Source: Mucilaginibacter endophyticus (GTDB lineage Bacteria > Bacteroidota > Bacteroidia > Sphingobacteriales > Sphingobacteriaceae). Taken from it: DNA of 64,000 bases. Position 1 is the stretch's first letter. Every line of letters starts with the position of its first letter. The stretch is from positions 1 to 64,000 of the forward strand of contig NZ_QPCG01000011.1 in NCBI RefSeq assembly GCF_003351025.1, given 5' to 3'. Below the pieces are notes generated by a model that worked only from the letters and a program-made list of their open reading frames with translations, was not told the origin of the DNA and did not search any database. This document shows positions 1-8,989 of the stretch, piece after piece. The translations under genes were made by a program, and so were the position numbers.

Positions 1-537
1 ACCAGTCCGAACTAAGGGAGGGTTACACATATAGCACACATATTTGACATGCAAGTCATAGATATTATCAATTATAAGACGATGAAAGCATTTGACGAAG
101 AGGCAGACAATGAAACGCTATTAGTCGGCTAAAGCGCTACTTATACCTTGAATTGTCGAGATCGTTAAAAGGGAGTTCAAGCTCTTTTTTTTAAAGCTTT
201 AAGAAACAAGGATTCATAGTTATAAATAAGATGAAACCTGTCAATGGTCATCAATATGCATACCTTTTACCAGATGTCTTCACATTCAGGATAAGAATAA
301 TTTAAGCTTATGAGTACCTTCTGTGATTGTATCCATTTTTTAAGGTCGTAAAGATTGACGATCAGGTGTAATTGGAGGAAAGGATCAGCATTTGCACTAA
401 GTCTGCAATTCAAGGACTAAAGGGTTTAAGGCATTTTAATTCGTCGCTATACTCTTTTGAGCGACGGACGGCGGATATATTAGCGAGAACTCTAAGACTG
501 CCCTATTGTATTAAAGCTAATTGCGTGCAGAAATTAC
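1..537. other. Gene-poor left edge
   Basis: No convincing gene is visible. A frame at 50-132 on the plus strand reads 27 residues and ends in GTCGGCTAA. It is rich in acidic residues and could be the tail of a lost gene, but no family is recognised. The rest is AT-rich with no clear hairpin. Confidence 0.3.
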
Positions 538-880
538 GTGGTAAATATTGATATTTTTAACATGTGCGTATCGAATGGCTTAGCGGATGAAGTCATGGGC
601 TCCCGCTTCAGTGCGTTCCTTTTTCTCTCCCTGCTTGCAGAGATCACAAGCACGGGCGGTCCGTTCGTTTCCGATTTTTATGCTATGCGCGTTGTACCTG
701 GTCACCATATAGACATCTATAAATCAAGAAGTATTGGCGTTGGATGCCGCTTGTCAGTAATCTCATAGAGCTGGAGGCTCTTTTTAGAGGTTTGTTTCAA
801 AACCGTTTTTCTGAGCGGATGAGCTCAAGCGTATCCAGTAATCCGTCATCATCATAGATCAGTATCATTTTGTTAGTCAT
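538..880 (-). pseudogene. Decayed response-regulator receiver domain
   Basis: Read on the minus strand from the ATG at 880, the sequence starts MTNKMILIYDDDGLLDTLEL, the opening of a CheY-like receiver with its acidic cluster. The frame then breaks near 797. In shifted frames one finds PTPILLDL (the phospho-Asp strand), PVLVISAS (strand 4) and AKPFDTHML (the Lys-Pro motif), so the whole receiver can be traced in order. At least two frameshifts and several stops make it non-functional. An open plus-strand frame over the same bases is an antisense artefact. Orthology to the intact receivers at 11031 and 37379 was not tested. Confidence 0.7.
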
Positions 881-918
881 TGGGGCTCTTTTCATACTTA
901 GGCAAAGTAAGCTAAAAG

Positions 919-1170
919 TTGAACCTTTTTCCCGGCTCGCTTTCAAAGCATTCCTCGGTAGTTTTTAATAGTCTGTTCGCAAACATACATTACGATACTT
1001 ATTCCCGGGAACCGCTGCTGAACATCGGGCTCGAAAAGATAGTCAATTATAATGGAGTTGGCGGATTCGGCAACGCCGGCTACCAAAGCCTTTTCGGTCT
1101 CTCATTCGGGGCCCAGGTTTTCCTCTTCGGAAAACGGAAGCTGGACGAAATAAAAAGTGATCTGAAATAA
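919..1170 (+). CDS. Unidentified ORF, possible C-terminal fragment
   Basis: The frame encodes about 80 residues. The stretch from about residue 40 onward is rich in Gly, Asn, Phe and Tyr, contains GVGGFGNAGY and GLSFGAQVFLFGKRKL, and resembles the last strands of an outer-membrane beta-barrel. The first codon is not ATG and no domain is recognised. It may be the 3' remnant of a larger gene or a chance frame. Confidence 0.25.
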   Translation: MNLFPGSLSKHSSVVFNSLFANIHYDTYSREPLLNIGLEKIVNYNGVGGFGNAGYQSLFGLSFGAQVFLFGKRKLDEIKSDLK

Positions 1171-1272
1171 TCCGCCGATACGCTCGGACCGCCGGGTCTG
1201 CACTTTAATTTTCCATGAGGACACAAATGTATGATTGTTGCACTGTTATTGAAGTAAAGGTGCTTTGCTCTT

Positions 1273-1962
1273 TCATGATATGGCACCAACCTCCGCAGCA
1301 ACCTTTTTGAGGTCTTCTTTATTAATTATTGTTTTTCTTTGGTAATGTTCCAAATGAAAGTTTTCGAGCTTTTGCAACAAATACTGTAATGTGAGTTTCT
1401 CAGCAAGGGTTAATTTGCCGGTGATGATCGTACCCACATAGCTGGTGTGCTCAAAGATCTCGAACAGTAAAGACCTGCCCTTTTCGGTTATCGCGATTAG
1501 CTTGCTTCTTTTGTCCTTTTCATCGTCCCACTGTTTCACCAGGCCGGAGGCAACGAGACGTCTGATAACTTCTGTACCAGATGCTTTTTCCTGTAAATTA
1601 TGGCTGATCAATTCACTTTTTGACAGAAATTGGTGGGTTAACAATATCGCTAATGCCGTAAAATCCTCGGCGGTTTGCAGTGGTGTGCCTTCCAGTGCTT
1701 TTTTTATATAAGATTTCGCGTAGCGGCTCATAAAAACAAACAAGCGGCCGATATTATTATCGAGCTGATAGGCAATATTCAAAGCGGTGCTGTCATTGTC
1801 GCCAAATCTAACTTCAGTACTATGATTATTATCGGCAGGCTCACCAACTTTATTCAACAGAAAACCTGTAAAATCCTGTAAAGACGCTTCCCGTCCCTGG
1901 TTTTCTTTTTCCAGTTCGGCTACAAGATCGATCAGTTGGTGAATAAGTTGGTATGATTTCAT
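1273..1962 (-). CDS. MarR-family transcriptional regulator
   Basis: This is a winged-helix regulator and the last gene of the carotenoid operon. The start chosen is the ATG at 1962 (MKSYQLIHQLIDL), giving 229 residues; an upstream extension would run into the preceding gene. The MarR fold is seen as a helical N-terminus, the recognition region around EVIRRLVASGLVKQW, and the wing DDEKDKRSKLIAITEKG. MarR proteins bind short palindromes as dimers and usually repress nearby genes until a ligand or oxidant releases them. A near-palindrome at the head of the operon (10551-10576) is a candidate target, which would make the operon autoregulated. The ligand cannot be read from the sequence. Confidence 0.85.
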   Translation of the reverse strand: MKSYQLIHQLIDLVAELEKENQGREASLQDFTGFLLNKVGEPADNNHSTEVRFGDNDSTALNIAYQLDNNIGRLFVFMSRYAKSYIKKALEGTPLQTAEDFTALAILLTHQFLSKSELISHNLQEKASGTEVIRRLVASGLVKQWDDEKDKRSKLIAITEKGRSLLFEIFEHTSYVGTIITGKLTLAEKLTLQYLLQKLENFHLEHYQRKTIINKEDLKKVAAEVGAIS

Positions 1963-1999
1963 GTTTTTATAAAATTGAGCAGCCAGACAATTTTCAAAT

Positions 2000-3067
2000 T
2001 TAGTTCCTTTTACTGAGTTCCGGGTTTTGGTTTTTGAATGCTGCATAAGCTGCAAGGTAATTTTGCTTAGCATCTCCCTGCGGCTTAAAGCTTCTCAGCA
2101 GGTTCAGTATTCTGATCAGCCTCAATTTATAAGCGGGCAATTCAGGAGCATTAATCGCCAGCATATCAGCCATTTCTTTTCCAAGCAGGTAACGCATTAA
2201 GCCCAGGATATCGTTGGCAGTCGCCTTACTTTTATTCACCGAAAGAATATGAGCGGTTAGCGATCTGGTTAGTTCCTGTCCATGCGCAGAAACAGTGAAT
2301 TGCCTTCGTTTAATAATATTATCAAGTTGCTGCGCCTTTTTAGAATTTTCCGGGATCAGATCTTCATCTAAGCCCGATAAGTAACCTACCACTGCCCAGA
2401 TATGCATAAATGCTGCCTGATCTTCCTCGCTAACGCTGTAACCGAGCATTCGCAACCCGCGAATTACGATCAGCGAAAATGACAGGTTTGTTCCGGCCAT
2501 GTCTTCCTGGTTGATGGGAAATCCCCAGTTATCCTTCCATTTGCCGCTTTGCAGGGTGTAGTAACGAACGGCCGCATGCATGATCCGCACTTTTAAAATT
2601 TCCTCGAAAGCGATTCCGTCCTTACTGAAAGCATCCGGCCCCATTACTTCCCAAACAAAAACAGCGGTATCAAAAAGCCTTTTGGTAGTTTGCTTTCGGA
2701 TTAGCTCGGACAAGTATAACACCATTGCGCCATTGGCGGCATTATAACAATAGGGCAATGATAGCAACCCGAGCAAACTCAAAATGATCTCAGAATGCCG
2801 GGCAAAGAAAACAGCGCCGGTTTTCATCAGCCGTGGCTGTGCCCATGTGGGCAGTTCCGTAGCTTTATCAATAAAGGAAAAACCCGGAAAGGTATCTTGT
2901 ATTAAATTCAAGTGGAGAGTACCAGAAGCGCCACCCATCCAGTCCTGTAATTGCTTTTTTTTCGCCGGATCCCTAAAAATATAACGTATAAACTCATCCG
3001 CCTGCGCGTCGCCCAACAGTCGTTTACGGTCTAAAAGTTCATTGCTATATGAATTATGATTCCTCAT
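2000..3067 (-). CDS. MpaB/Lcp-type (DUF2236) haem oxygenase-like protein
   Basis: This 355-residue protein belongs to the DUF2236 family, which includes the rubber oxygenase Lcp and the fungal oxygenase MpaB that cuts a farnesyl side chain. The hallmark MHAAVRYY is present. Counting from the ATG at 3067, Arg130 in KRLFDT, Thr134 and His164 in MHAAV are spaced +4 and +34. This matches the Arg/Thr/His set I recall for Lcp (R164/T168/H198, His being the haem ligand). The Lys ligand of Lcp, one residue before the Thr, is Asp here. No signal peptide is seen, although the central region is hydrophobic. The start overlaps the preceding stop (TAATG). A role in cleaving a carotenoid or another polyprenoid is inference from context. 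Confidence 0.8.
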   Translation of the reverse strand: MRNHNSYSNELLDRKRLLGDAQADEFIRYIFRDPAKKKQLQDWMGGASGTLHLNLIQDTFPGFSFIDKATELPTWAQPRLMKTGAVFFARHSEIILSLLGLLSLPYCYNAANGAMVLYLSELIRKQTTKRLFDTAVFVWEVMGPDAFSKDGIAFEEILKVRIMHAAVRYYTLQSGKWKDNWGFPINQEDMAGTNLSFSLIVIRGLRMLGYSVSEEDQAAFMHIWAVVGYLSGLDEDLIPENSKKAQQLDNIIKRRQFTVSAHGQELTRSLTAHILSVNKSKATANDILGLMRYLLGKEMADMLAINAPELPAYKLRLIRILNLLRSFKPQGDAKQNYLAAYAAFKNQNPELSKRN

Positions 3068-4317
3068 TAACACATGGTATTTATCATGGCCTCTGCAGCC
3101 AGCCTGCCACTTTTCATAGCCGCATTGATCGAGCCATTCATCAAATAATCACCACAGGTGAAGCATTGGGCATTTACCGACATGGTTGTATAATCAGGTT
3201 CATTAATTATGTGGTCGTCATTGGGCAGCGCATAATCAATATGGTAGGTTCTTAAATGCTTCCAGCTGACGGCTTCGGGATACCAGAATTTCAATTCGTT
3301 AACTACATTTTCCTGGAGTTCGTTTTGGTTGGCTTTAGAATGATCCTCGATCAGCGACAGTGAAATTAAAGTATCACCGTTTTCAGAATACCGGGTGGAA
3401 ATACGATCCATTACCGCTATGTTATTTACGATTTTTCCCGGTAACGTATTTAAAGCTATAAGAGGCTTTTCAAACGGTCTTTTTTTAGCGGTGAAATACA
3501 TATTGCTAACAGAGTGGTGTTCAATTTTCGAATTTCTATTACGTATGGGGGAACGCAAAGGATCGGTAGCGATCAAAACAAAGTTAGCCTGATACCTAAC
3601 CCCATCCGTTGTTGTTACCGAGCCCCTATTAACAGCGGATACATTTTGATGAAACAGCAGTTCCTGTGAAGAAAGGCATCCGGCAAGTTGTTTAGGTATC
3701 ATGCCCATTCCTTTGGCTGGGACCGCAGCATTTCCTTCGCTAAACATTTTGAAAACAAACTCAAACATTCTGCTGGAAGTACTTAGCCTGCCTTCGAGAA
3801 ATATCCCGGTCATAAAGGGCCGGAAAAACTGGTCCATGACCGTTCCGCTAAAACCTTCTTTTTTCAGGTATTCTGTAGTAGTGATCTCCGGTTCTGAAAA
3901 TATCTCATCTATACTTTTACCAGCCAATTTTAGTTTTAACCGTAGCATGCGTAATTTATCGGCAAATTTCGCCGCTGGAGACAGCAAAGTACTCACTATC
4001 GAACCTGGCTGCCTGGCCGGATCTCCCAAAGTAGTGGTGCCCTCCCTGTTCAAAATAATTGCGCCGGAATCAAATTTGCATAATTCCAGGGCCTTGTAAT
4101 CTAATATTTTTTGGGCTTCGGGATAAGCTGTTAAAAAAACCTGGAAACCCCGGTCGAGCAGGTAGCCGTCTACCTCATCTGTTCGCACTCTGCCACCTAC
4201 GCCATCGGAGGCCTCCAAAACCAAAACCGATTTGCCGGCAGCCTTTAATAATTTGGCGGCAGTTAAACCGGCAATGCCCGCGCCTATAATAATCACTTCC
4301 GCGTCTTTTTTCATCAC
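3067..4317 (-). CDS. FAD-dependent amine oxidase/desaturase-like oxidoreductase
   Basis: A 416-residue flavoprotein. The Rossmann FAD motif IIGAGIAGLTAAKLL lies at residues 9-23, followed by VLEASDGVGGRVRTDE, the standard start of the amine oxidase/phytoene desaturase superfamily. The C-terminus has CGDYLMNGSINAAMKSGRLAAEA, the second FAD contact. It is shorter than CrtI (505 residues here) and belongs to a separate branch often annotated only as NAD(P)/FAD-dependent oxidoreductase. It abuts the flavin reductase-like gene with no spacer and is coupled to the downstream oxygenase by TAATG, so the three probably act together. A carotenoid or isoprenoid substrate is plausible from context but unproven. 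Confidence 0.8.
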   Translation of the reverse strand: MMKKDAEVIIIGAGIAGLTAAKLLKAAGKSVLVLEASDGVGGRVRTDEVDGYLLDRGFQVFLTAYPEAQKILDYKALELCKFDSGAIILNREGTTTLGDPARQPGSIVSTLLSPAAKFADKLRMLRLKLKLAGKSIDEIFSEPEITTTEYLKKEGFSGTVMDQFFRPFMTGIFLEGRLSTSSRMFEFVFKMFSEGNAAVPAKGMGMIPKQLAGCLSSQELLFHQNVSAVNRGSVTTTDGVRYQANFVLIATDPLRSPIRNRNSKIEHHSVSNMYFTAKKRPFEKPLIALNTLPGKIVNNIAVMDRISTRYSENGDTLISLSLIEDHSKANQNELQENVVNELKFWYPEAVSWKHLRTYHIDYALPNDDHIINEPDYTTMSVNAQCFTCGDYLMNGSINAAMKSGRLAAEAMINTMC

Positions 4318-4974
4318 TTACGTATTGAAGTTGACATATGTATTTAATAGATGGGGTTCAACACCGGGCTTGGCATAGGCGAGTTGCCCAACGGGTTGCG
4401 CAAGATAATAAGTATCCAAACCGGCCACGGTCATGGTTCTTGCTTTGCCGTGATCAGCTGTTCCATCCGGCCCGATCAATCCGTCTTCTGTCAGGATATG
4501 AACTATTTCACCAATTACAATGGTTGTTCCGTTAACCTCCATATCAATCATCTCACGCAGTTCCAGCCCTATGCGTATGTTGGATGCTGCAACAAAAGGC
4601 GCTTTAAAGCCATTCAAATAATGCTTTTTGAAATGGCAGGCATCAAACTCAGAAACGCCCGAAGGATAACTTGCACTGGTTTGATGTGCCTGTATATACC
4701 ATTCGGGCAGCACGTTATTGAGGGTGTATTGTCCTGTTGATCTGATATTACGCAGCGTATCATTGTGCTCACGTTCAGGCCGGATCACCATTCCGATAAG
4801 CGGCGGGTTGGCACCCAAATGGAAAACAGAACTGATGATACACAGGTTGGTGATACCATCGTTACCGGTAGTGCCCAAAAGATTCAAAGCCCGGTAGCCT
4901 ATCAAACTATTGATCAGGCTTGTCCGGTATTGCTTCTCCATCTGAAAGATCTGTTCGCTTTTTATATCCTGCAT
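4318..4974 (-). CDS. Flavin reductase-like (FMN-binding split barrel) protein
   Basis: A 218-residue protein of the flavin reductase/DIM6-NTAB family. Its order is typical: an N-terminal region with ITNLCIISSVFHLGANPPLIGMV, then RPEREHNDTLRNI and YTLNNVLPEWY, and a long C-terminal half with IVIGEIVHI. These proteins bind FMN and either reduce free flavin or act as flavoenzymes. It could supply reduced flavin or electrons to the neighbouring FAD enzyme. It starts one base after the SDR stop and abuts the next gene. Confidence 0.8.
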   Translation of the reverse strand: MQDIKSEQIFQMEKQYRTSLINSLIGYRALNLLGTTGNDGITNLCIISSVFHLGANPPLIGMVIRPEREHNDTLRNIRSTGQYTLNNVLPEWYIQAHQTSASYPSGVSEFDACHFKKHYLNGFKAPFVAASNIRIGLELREMIDMEVNGTTIVIGEIVHILTEDGLIGPDGTADHGKARTMTVAGLDTYYLAQPVGQLAYAKPGVEPHLLNTYVNFNT

Positions 4975-4975
4975 C

Positions 4976-5692
4976 TTAACTTGTTTTTAATTTACCTAAA
5001 CCACCATCCATGCCGATAACCTGCCCGGTCATCCAGCTGGCATCATCCGATAATAAAAAGGCGATCAGCCGGCTGCTATCTTCGGGTTGTCCTATCTTTC
5101 CTAAAGGATGGCGTTTAGCTGAGGCTTCCCGTTTTTCAGCTGTGCTCAACAAGGTTTGAGCGAGTGGCGTATCTGTTAACGACGGTGCAACCACGTTAAC
5201 CCGGACATGCTGGGCGGCAAGCTCGGCTGCCAAAGACAGGGCCACACCTTCAACCGCACCTTTTGCCGCTGCGATACTGGCATGGTAAGGCATGCCTGTT
5301 TTGGCGGCGACAGAACTGATCAACACGATAGATGAACCGGCGGCATTTTTTATAGGTTTAATAGCTTGCCGGATCATACGTGCTGCACCTAAAACATTCA
5401 GCTGGAAATCCTTCAAAAAGTCGTCATCAGTTAACCTGCTGAACGGTTTCAGCGTGATGCTGCCAACAGAATAAACCAGGCCATGCAATTGCCCTGGAAG
5501 GAACATTTCTACCGCCTCCAAATTTTCTAAAACGTCGGCTTTTAAAAAATGTACCTCTTCCGGCCACTCGGCTGATGCCGATCTTGATATCGTATAAATA
5601 TTTGCTTGCTGCTGATGAAGCAATTTAATCAGCGACAGGCCAATGCCGGAACTTCCACCGACTACCAGGATATTTTTTCCGTTGAAATTCAT
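4976..5692 (-). CDS. Short-chain dehydrogenase/reductase (SDR), atypical active site
   Basis: A 238-residue SDR. The cofactor motif VVGGSSGIGLSL lies near residues 10-21 and the C-terminal TGQVIGMDGGLG is standard. In the active-site region the sequence is PYHASIAAAKGAVEG. The catalytic Lys is present, but the position four residues before it is Ile, not the Tyr of the YxxxK motif. A Tyr lies eight residues before the Lys instead. This variant occurs in a subset of SDRs, so it may be functional. It overlaps folE by four bases (ATGA). A pterin-reducing role is possible because it follows folE, but this is inference. Confidence 0.85.
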   Translation of the reverse strand: MNFNGKNILVVGGSSGIGLSLIKLLHQQQANIYTISRSASAEWPEEVHFLKADVLENLEAVEMFLPGQLHGLVYSVGSITLKPFSRLTDDDFLKDFQLNVLGAARMIRQAIKPIKNAAGSSIVLISSVAAKTGMPYHASIAAAKGAVEGVALSLAAELAAQHVRVNVVAPSLTDTPLAQTLLSTAEKREASAKRHPLGKIGQPEDSSRLIAFLLSDDASWMTGQVIGMDGGLGKLKTS

Positions 5693-6372
5693 GATCCGAT
5701 ATACTTTAAAAATTCATTCTTAGTTTCCATATTTAAAAACTGTCCGCTATATTCAGCGGTAATCGTGGTGCTGCCGGCGTCTCTTATACCACGACTGGAT
5801 ACGCAATGGTGGTGCGCATCTATGATAACCGCGACATCTTTGGTGCCCAATGCTTCTTTGAGCATATTGGCTATTTGCATGGTGAGCCTTTCCTGCACTT
5901 GCGGCCTTTGCGAACAGTACTGAACAATTCTGTTCAGCTTTGATAAACCGATCACCTGCCCGTTACTGATATAGGCAACGTGGGCTTTACCCACAATAGG
6001 TACAAAGTGGTGCTCACAATTGCTAAATACAGCGATATTCCGTTCCACCAACATCTGGTTATAGTTGAATGGATTTTTGAATAAAGTGGGTTTGGGTTTA
6101 TGAGCAGGGTTCAAGCCGCTGAAGATCTCCTTCACGTACATTTTAGCCACCCGCTTAGGCGTATCTTTCAAACTGTCATCTTCCATATCCATTCCCAAAG
6201 TTTCCATGATCGCTGTAAAATGTTTGGCAATCAGTTCCATTTTGGTATCATCGTCCAGTTCAAAAGCGTCAGGACGGAGTGGGGTGTCGAAGGCAGCATG
6301 ATAATGATCCTGCTCCAGATCTGTTACCACCCGCGCTAAAGTTAAGTCATTCGGTATTTCGTTTTTTAGCAT
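5689..6372 (-). CDS. folE: GTP cyclohydrolase I
   Basis: This 227-residue protein is FolE, which converts GTP to 7,8-dihydroneopterin triphosphate, the first step of folate and tetrahydrobiopterin synthesis. Visible motifs are TPKRVAKMY, the zinc ligand region CEHHFVPI, GLSKLNRIVQYC, QVQERLT and HHHCVSSRGIRD, all in the usual order. Length is normal. It overlaps lycopene cyclase by seven bases and the SDR by four, so it is translated as part of the pigment operon. This placement suggests an extra, condition-specific pterin supply, for example for a photolyase antenna cofactor or a pterin-dependent enzyme. Confidence 0.95.
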   Translation of the reverse strand: MLKNEIPNDLTLARVVTDLEQDHYHAAFDTPLRPDAFELDDDTKMELIAKHFTAIMETLGMDMEDDSLKDTPKRVAKMYVKEIFSGLNPAHKPKPTLFKNPFNYNQMLVERNIAVFSNCEHHFVPIVGKAHVAYISNGQVIGLSKLNRIVQYCSQRPQVQERLTMQIANMLKEALGTKDVAVIIDAHHHCVSSRGIRDAGSTTITAEYSGQFLNMETKNEFLKYIGS

Positions 6373-7124
6373 GAAATTGTTTTAACATAAGTTAAAGAGC
6401 TTTTGCTATTTATCGCCTTTCTCTGATTTTTAAACCAAGGGTAAAACCTCGCGCTTAAACCTGAATAGATCATTACATTTAGTAAGATCAAATCCATGCC
6501 ATAAAAAATATCCTCAACGGGAATGGTCAAAATACGTAAGCCTGTAATATGCGCCGGGTTGTACCAAACTACCGGGTTTTCCAGGCCGGTGCCAGTCAGC
6601 AAACCATTCACAATGAGAAAAGGTAGTAACAACAGCAAGTAAGCATTATAAAACATTGACAGCCAGTTTACTTTTAAAATAAACTGTGCGGTAAAAAGTA
6701 AGATAGTTAAAGCAGCGAAAGTGTAACACGTGTAATGTTGTTTATGAAACCAGATTGCCATAAATAAAGAAAGGGCTATTAGTAATGAGCTAATGATAAT
6801 CTGGTAACGGGCAGATATCTTTTTTTTGATCATTACATTTAAACAAGCATAAGTGAACACACATGAGTAAGGGATAAAAAAAAAGAACAACACTTCTTCA
6901 ACAGGCAAGTTGCCGATGTAGATGCCTGTGAGGTAAACAGGATTAAAGCCCCATATTTTTAAGTGAGTGAAATACATATCCCAGGCAATAAATATTCCTC
7001 CTGTTATGAACATTGCCGGAAAAAGTGAACGCCAGTTTCTATAAAACTTCAGGCTGGGATGAAATGAAAAAAGAAAGGGCACCAGCACCGAAAAAAGATT
7101 GATTAACAGATATGTAAATCTCAT
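6366..7124 (-). CDS. Lycopene cyclase, fused CrtYc-Yd type
   Basis: A 252-residue integral membrane protein with about six or seven hydrophobic segments. It holds two copies of the heterodimeric-type lycopene cyclase domain: the first with IYIGNLPVEEVLFFFF near residue 70 and the second with ILTIPVEDIFYGMDLILL near residue 210. These PxE(E/D) motifs are the family signature. It should cyclise the ends of lycopene to beta-carotene. It overlaps crtZ by four bases and folE by seven. Confidence 0.9.
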   Translation of the reverse strand: MRFTYLLINLFSVLVPFLFSFHPSLKFYRNWRSLFPAMFITGGIFIAWDMYFTHLKIWGFNPVYLTGIYIGNLPVEEVLFFFFIPYSCVFTYACLNVMIKKKISARYQIIISSLLIALSLFMAIWFHKQHYTCYTFAALTILLFTAQFILKVNWLSMFYNAYLLLLLPFLIVNGLLTGTGLENPVVWYNPAHITGLRILTIPVEDIFYGMDLILLNVMIYSGLSARFYPWFKNQRKAINSKSSLTYVKTISC

Positions 7125-7591
7125 GCCGGGTTGTTTTTTGAAGTATTACGGAAATATTTCCAGGATACCCATAACATACCGAAGCTTTCGCCGTCATATT
7201 TACCCGTATGCTTATGGTGCATTTTGTGCGCCCGGCGGATGGCTTTCAGGTAACGGTTCTCTGAATTACGCAGCACTTTTATCCGCTGATGGATAAACAG
7301 GTCGTGTACAACAAAGTAACAAGCGCCATAAAGCGTTATGCCTGTGCCGATGCAAGTGCATACCGGCAAATGATACAGCGCTCCTGCCGCAAGGCAAGCC
7401 ATGCCGGGAAGCGCGAAGATCAGGAAGAACAAGTCGTTACGTTCCAGAAAGCCATCATGTTCTTTCAGGTGGTGATCGCGGTGCAGCGGCCAGAAAATAC
7501 CATGCATCATATATTTGTGGGTTAACCACGCCACACCTTCCATTCCTGAAAATGCAGTTATTACAATAGCAATGTTAATGAGCAAATTCAT
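7121..7591 (-). CDS. crtZ: Beta-carotene 3-hydroxylase (CrtZ, fatty acid hydroxylase superfamily)
   Basis: A di-iron membrane hydroxylase of 156 residues from the ATG at 7591 (MNLLINIAIV). A longer frame exists but would overlap idi. The His clusters are HKYMMHG, HRDHH, HDLFIHQR and HKMHHKH, as expected for CrtZ. It should add 3-hydroxyl groups to beta-carotene, giving cryptoxanthin and zeaxanthin. The gene follows idi by one base and overlaps the cyclase by ATGA. Confidence 0.92.
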   Translation of the reverse strand: MNLLINIAIVITAFSGMEGVAWLTHKYMMHGIFWPLHRDHHLKEHDGFLERNDLFFLIFALPGMACLAAGALYHLPVCTCIGTGITLYGACYFVVHDLFIHQRIKVLRNSENRYLKAIRRAHKMHHKHTGKYDGESFGMLWVSWKYFRNTSKNNPA

Positions 7592-7592
7592 T

Positions 7593-8114
7593 TTAAATAA
7601 TTTGACGGTAGATTTCCAATACTTGTTCCAGGCATATTTTAAACCAGGCTGTATATTGTTCAGGCTGTTCCAATAATTCAACAATTAACAAATCGGTATC
7701 TATATACCTAAAGCCGGCCACTTCCGCAGGATTTGGCAACGGCAACTCATCGCTGATGCCCATAAAAACATGATCGTATTCATTTTCGATTAAGCCGTTC
7801 GCAAATTCATGACGATAGCTGAACTGAAATAACTCTGTCAGTTCACAATCCATTCCCATTTCTTCCTGCAAACGTCTATGAGCGGCATTCTGTGTAGTTT
7901 CGCCTGCACGCGGATGACTACAGCACGTGTTAGTCCAAAGCCCGCCTGAATGGTATTTATCCAAATCCCTTCGCTGAAGCAGCAACTGGCCTTTGCTGTT
8001 GAATACAAAAACGGAGAAGGCGCGGTGCAGCGTTCCTGATATATGAGCATCCATCTTATCTATTTCACCAATAGCGTTACCGGCTGCATCAACTATAATT
8101 ATGTTATCTTCCAA
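7593..8114 (-). CDS. idi: Isopentenyl-diphosphate delta-isomerase, type I
   Basis: A 173-residue Nudix-fold enzyme that interconverts IPP and DMAPP, feeding carotenoid precursor synthesis. It shows the Cys active site in NTCCSHPRAGE, the Nudix-like helix RRLQEEMGM and the acidic motif NEYDHVF. Length is normal for the bacterial type. It lies 38 bases after crtB. No GGPP synthase gene is present in the window, so prenyl elongation must be encoded elsewhere. Confidence 0.93.
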   Translation of the reverse strand: MEDNIIIVDAAGNAIGEIDKMDAHISGTLHRAFSVFVFNSKGQLLLQRRDLDKYHSGGLWTNTCCSHPRAGETTQNAAHRRLQEEMGMDCELTELFQFSYRHEFANGLIENEYDHVFMGISDELPLPNPAEVAGFRYIDTDLLIVELLEQPEQYTAWFKICLEQVLEIYRQII

Positions 8115-8152
8115 TTTTTATTTATTTAGTTTACCAGATATTTCATCAAACA

Positions 8153-8989
8153 TTAAAGCACATTCAACTTGTACCTTACCAATGAATCGAACATTAAATA
8201 AAACTTGTGCCCGTTTGATACCCGTATCCTTTCCAACATTACTTTTTCGGCCGATACCTTCGCTATCTTCCCGAATAGTTTTTTATAATAAACGTAAGCC
8301 AGATAAACACCCTTGCGGCATGAACGCGGCAATTCCCTGATCCCTTCCAGGGCTTCGTTAAATTCTGAAAGAATATCCTGTTCTATTGTACGCTTATTCT
8401 CATCTGAGAAGGCAGACAGGTTAACATTCGGAAAGTAGGTGCGATTCAGTTGCTGATAGTCGGCGCTTACATCCCTGAGAAAATTCACTTTTTGAAAAGC
8501 CGACCCCAATTTCATCGCAGGCATTCTCAAGCGCTCAAATTCGTCTTTATTACCGTTGGTGAATACGTGCAGGCACATCAGCCCCACTACCTGGGCAGAA
8601 CCCATGATATACTGATCGTATTTCTCTGCATCATACAATTGTTCACCAAGGTCCATTTCCATACTGTTTAAAAACTGCGTAATGAGGTGATGTTCAATTT
8701 TGTACTGGTTTACTACCTGTTGAAATGAATTAATTACCGGGTTGATACTTATGCCGCGCTCTATAGCCGTAAAGGTATCCGCCTTCAATTCGGCAAGCAT
8801 AAGTGATTTCGGGTAATCATGGAAACTATCTACAATCTCATCGGCTAATCTCACAAAGCCGTAAATAGCATGTATAGGATTACGTACTTCCTTGTTAAAA
8901 AATAATATCCCCAGGGAAAAGCTGGTACTATAAAGCCGGGTTGTTTCCCTGCTGCACGTAGCAGATAAGGTATCAAATCGTTCTTTCAT
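8153..8989 (-). CDS. crtB: Phytoene synthase
   Basis: This 278-residue squalene/phytoene synthase family member should condense two GGPP to phytoene. Both Asp-rich motifs are present: ADEIVDSFHD near residue 50 and FLRDVSADYQQLNRTYFP near residue 175, the latter being the NFLRD-x3-D signature. The start overlaps the crtI stop by four bases (ATGA), so the pair is translationally coupled. Confidence 0.95.
   Translation of the reverse strand: MKERFDTLSATCSRETTRLYSTSFSLGILFFNKEVRNPIHAIYGFVRLADEIVDSFHDYPKSLMLAELKADTFTAIERGISINPVINSFQQVVNQYKIEHHLITQFLNSMEMDLGEQLYDAEKYDQYIMGSAQVVGLMCLHVFTNGNKDEFERLRMPAMKLGSAFQKVNFLRDVSADYQQLNRTYFPNVNLSAFSDENKRTIEQDILSEFNEALEGIRELPRSCRKGVYLAYVYYKKLFGKIAKVSAEKVMLERIRVSNGHKFYLMFDSLVRYKLNVL

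Noticed and set aside
538-768. Plus-strand 76-residue open frame
   Set aside because: It lies antisense to a traceable response-regulator remnant and has no protein-like pattern.
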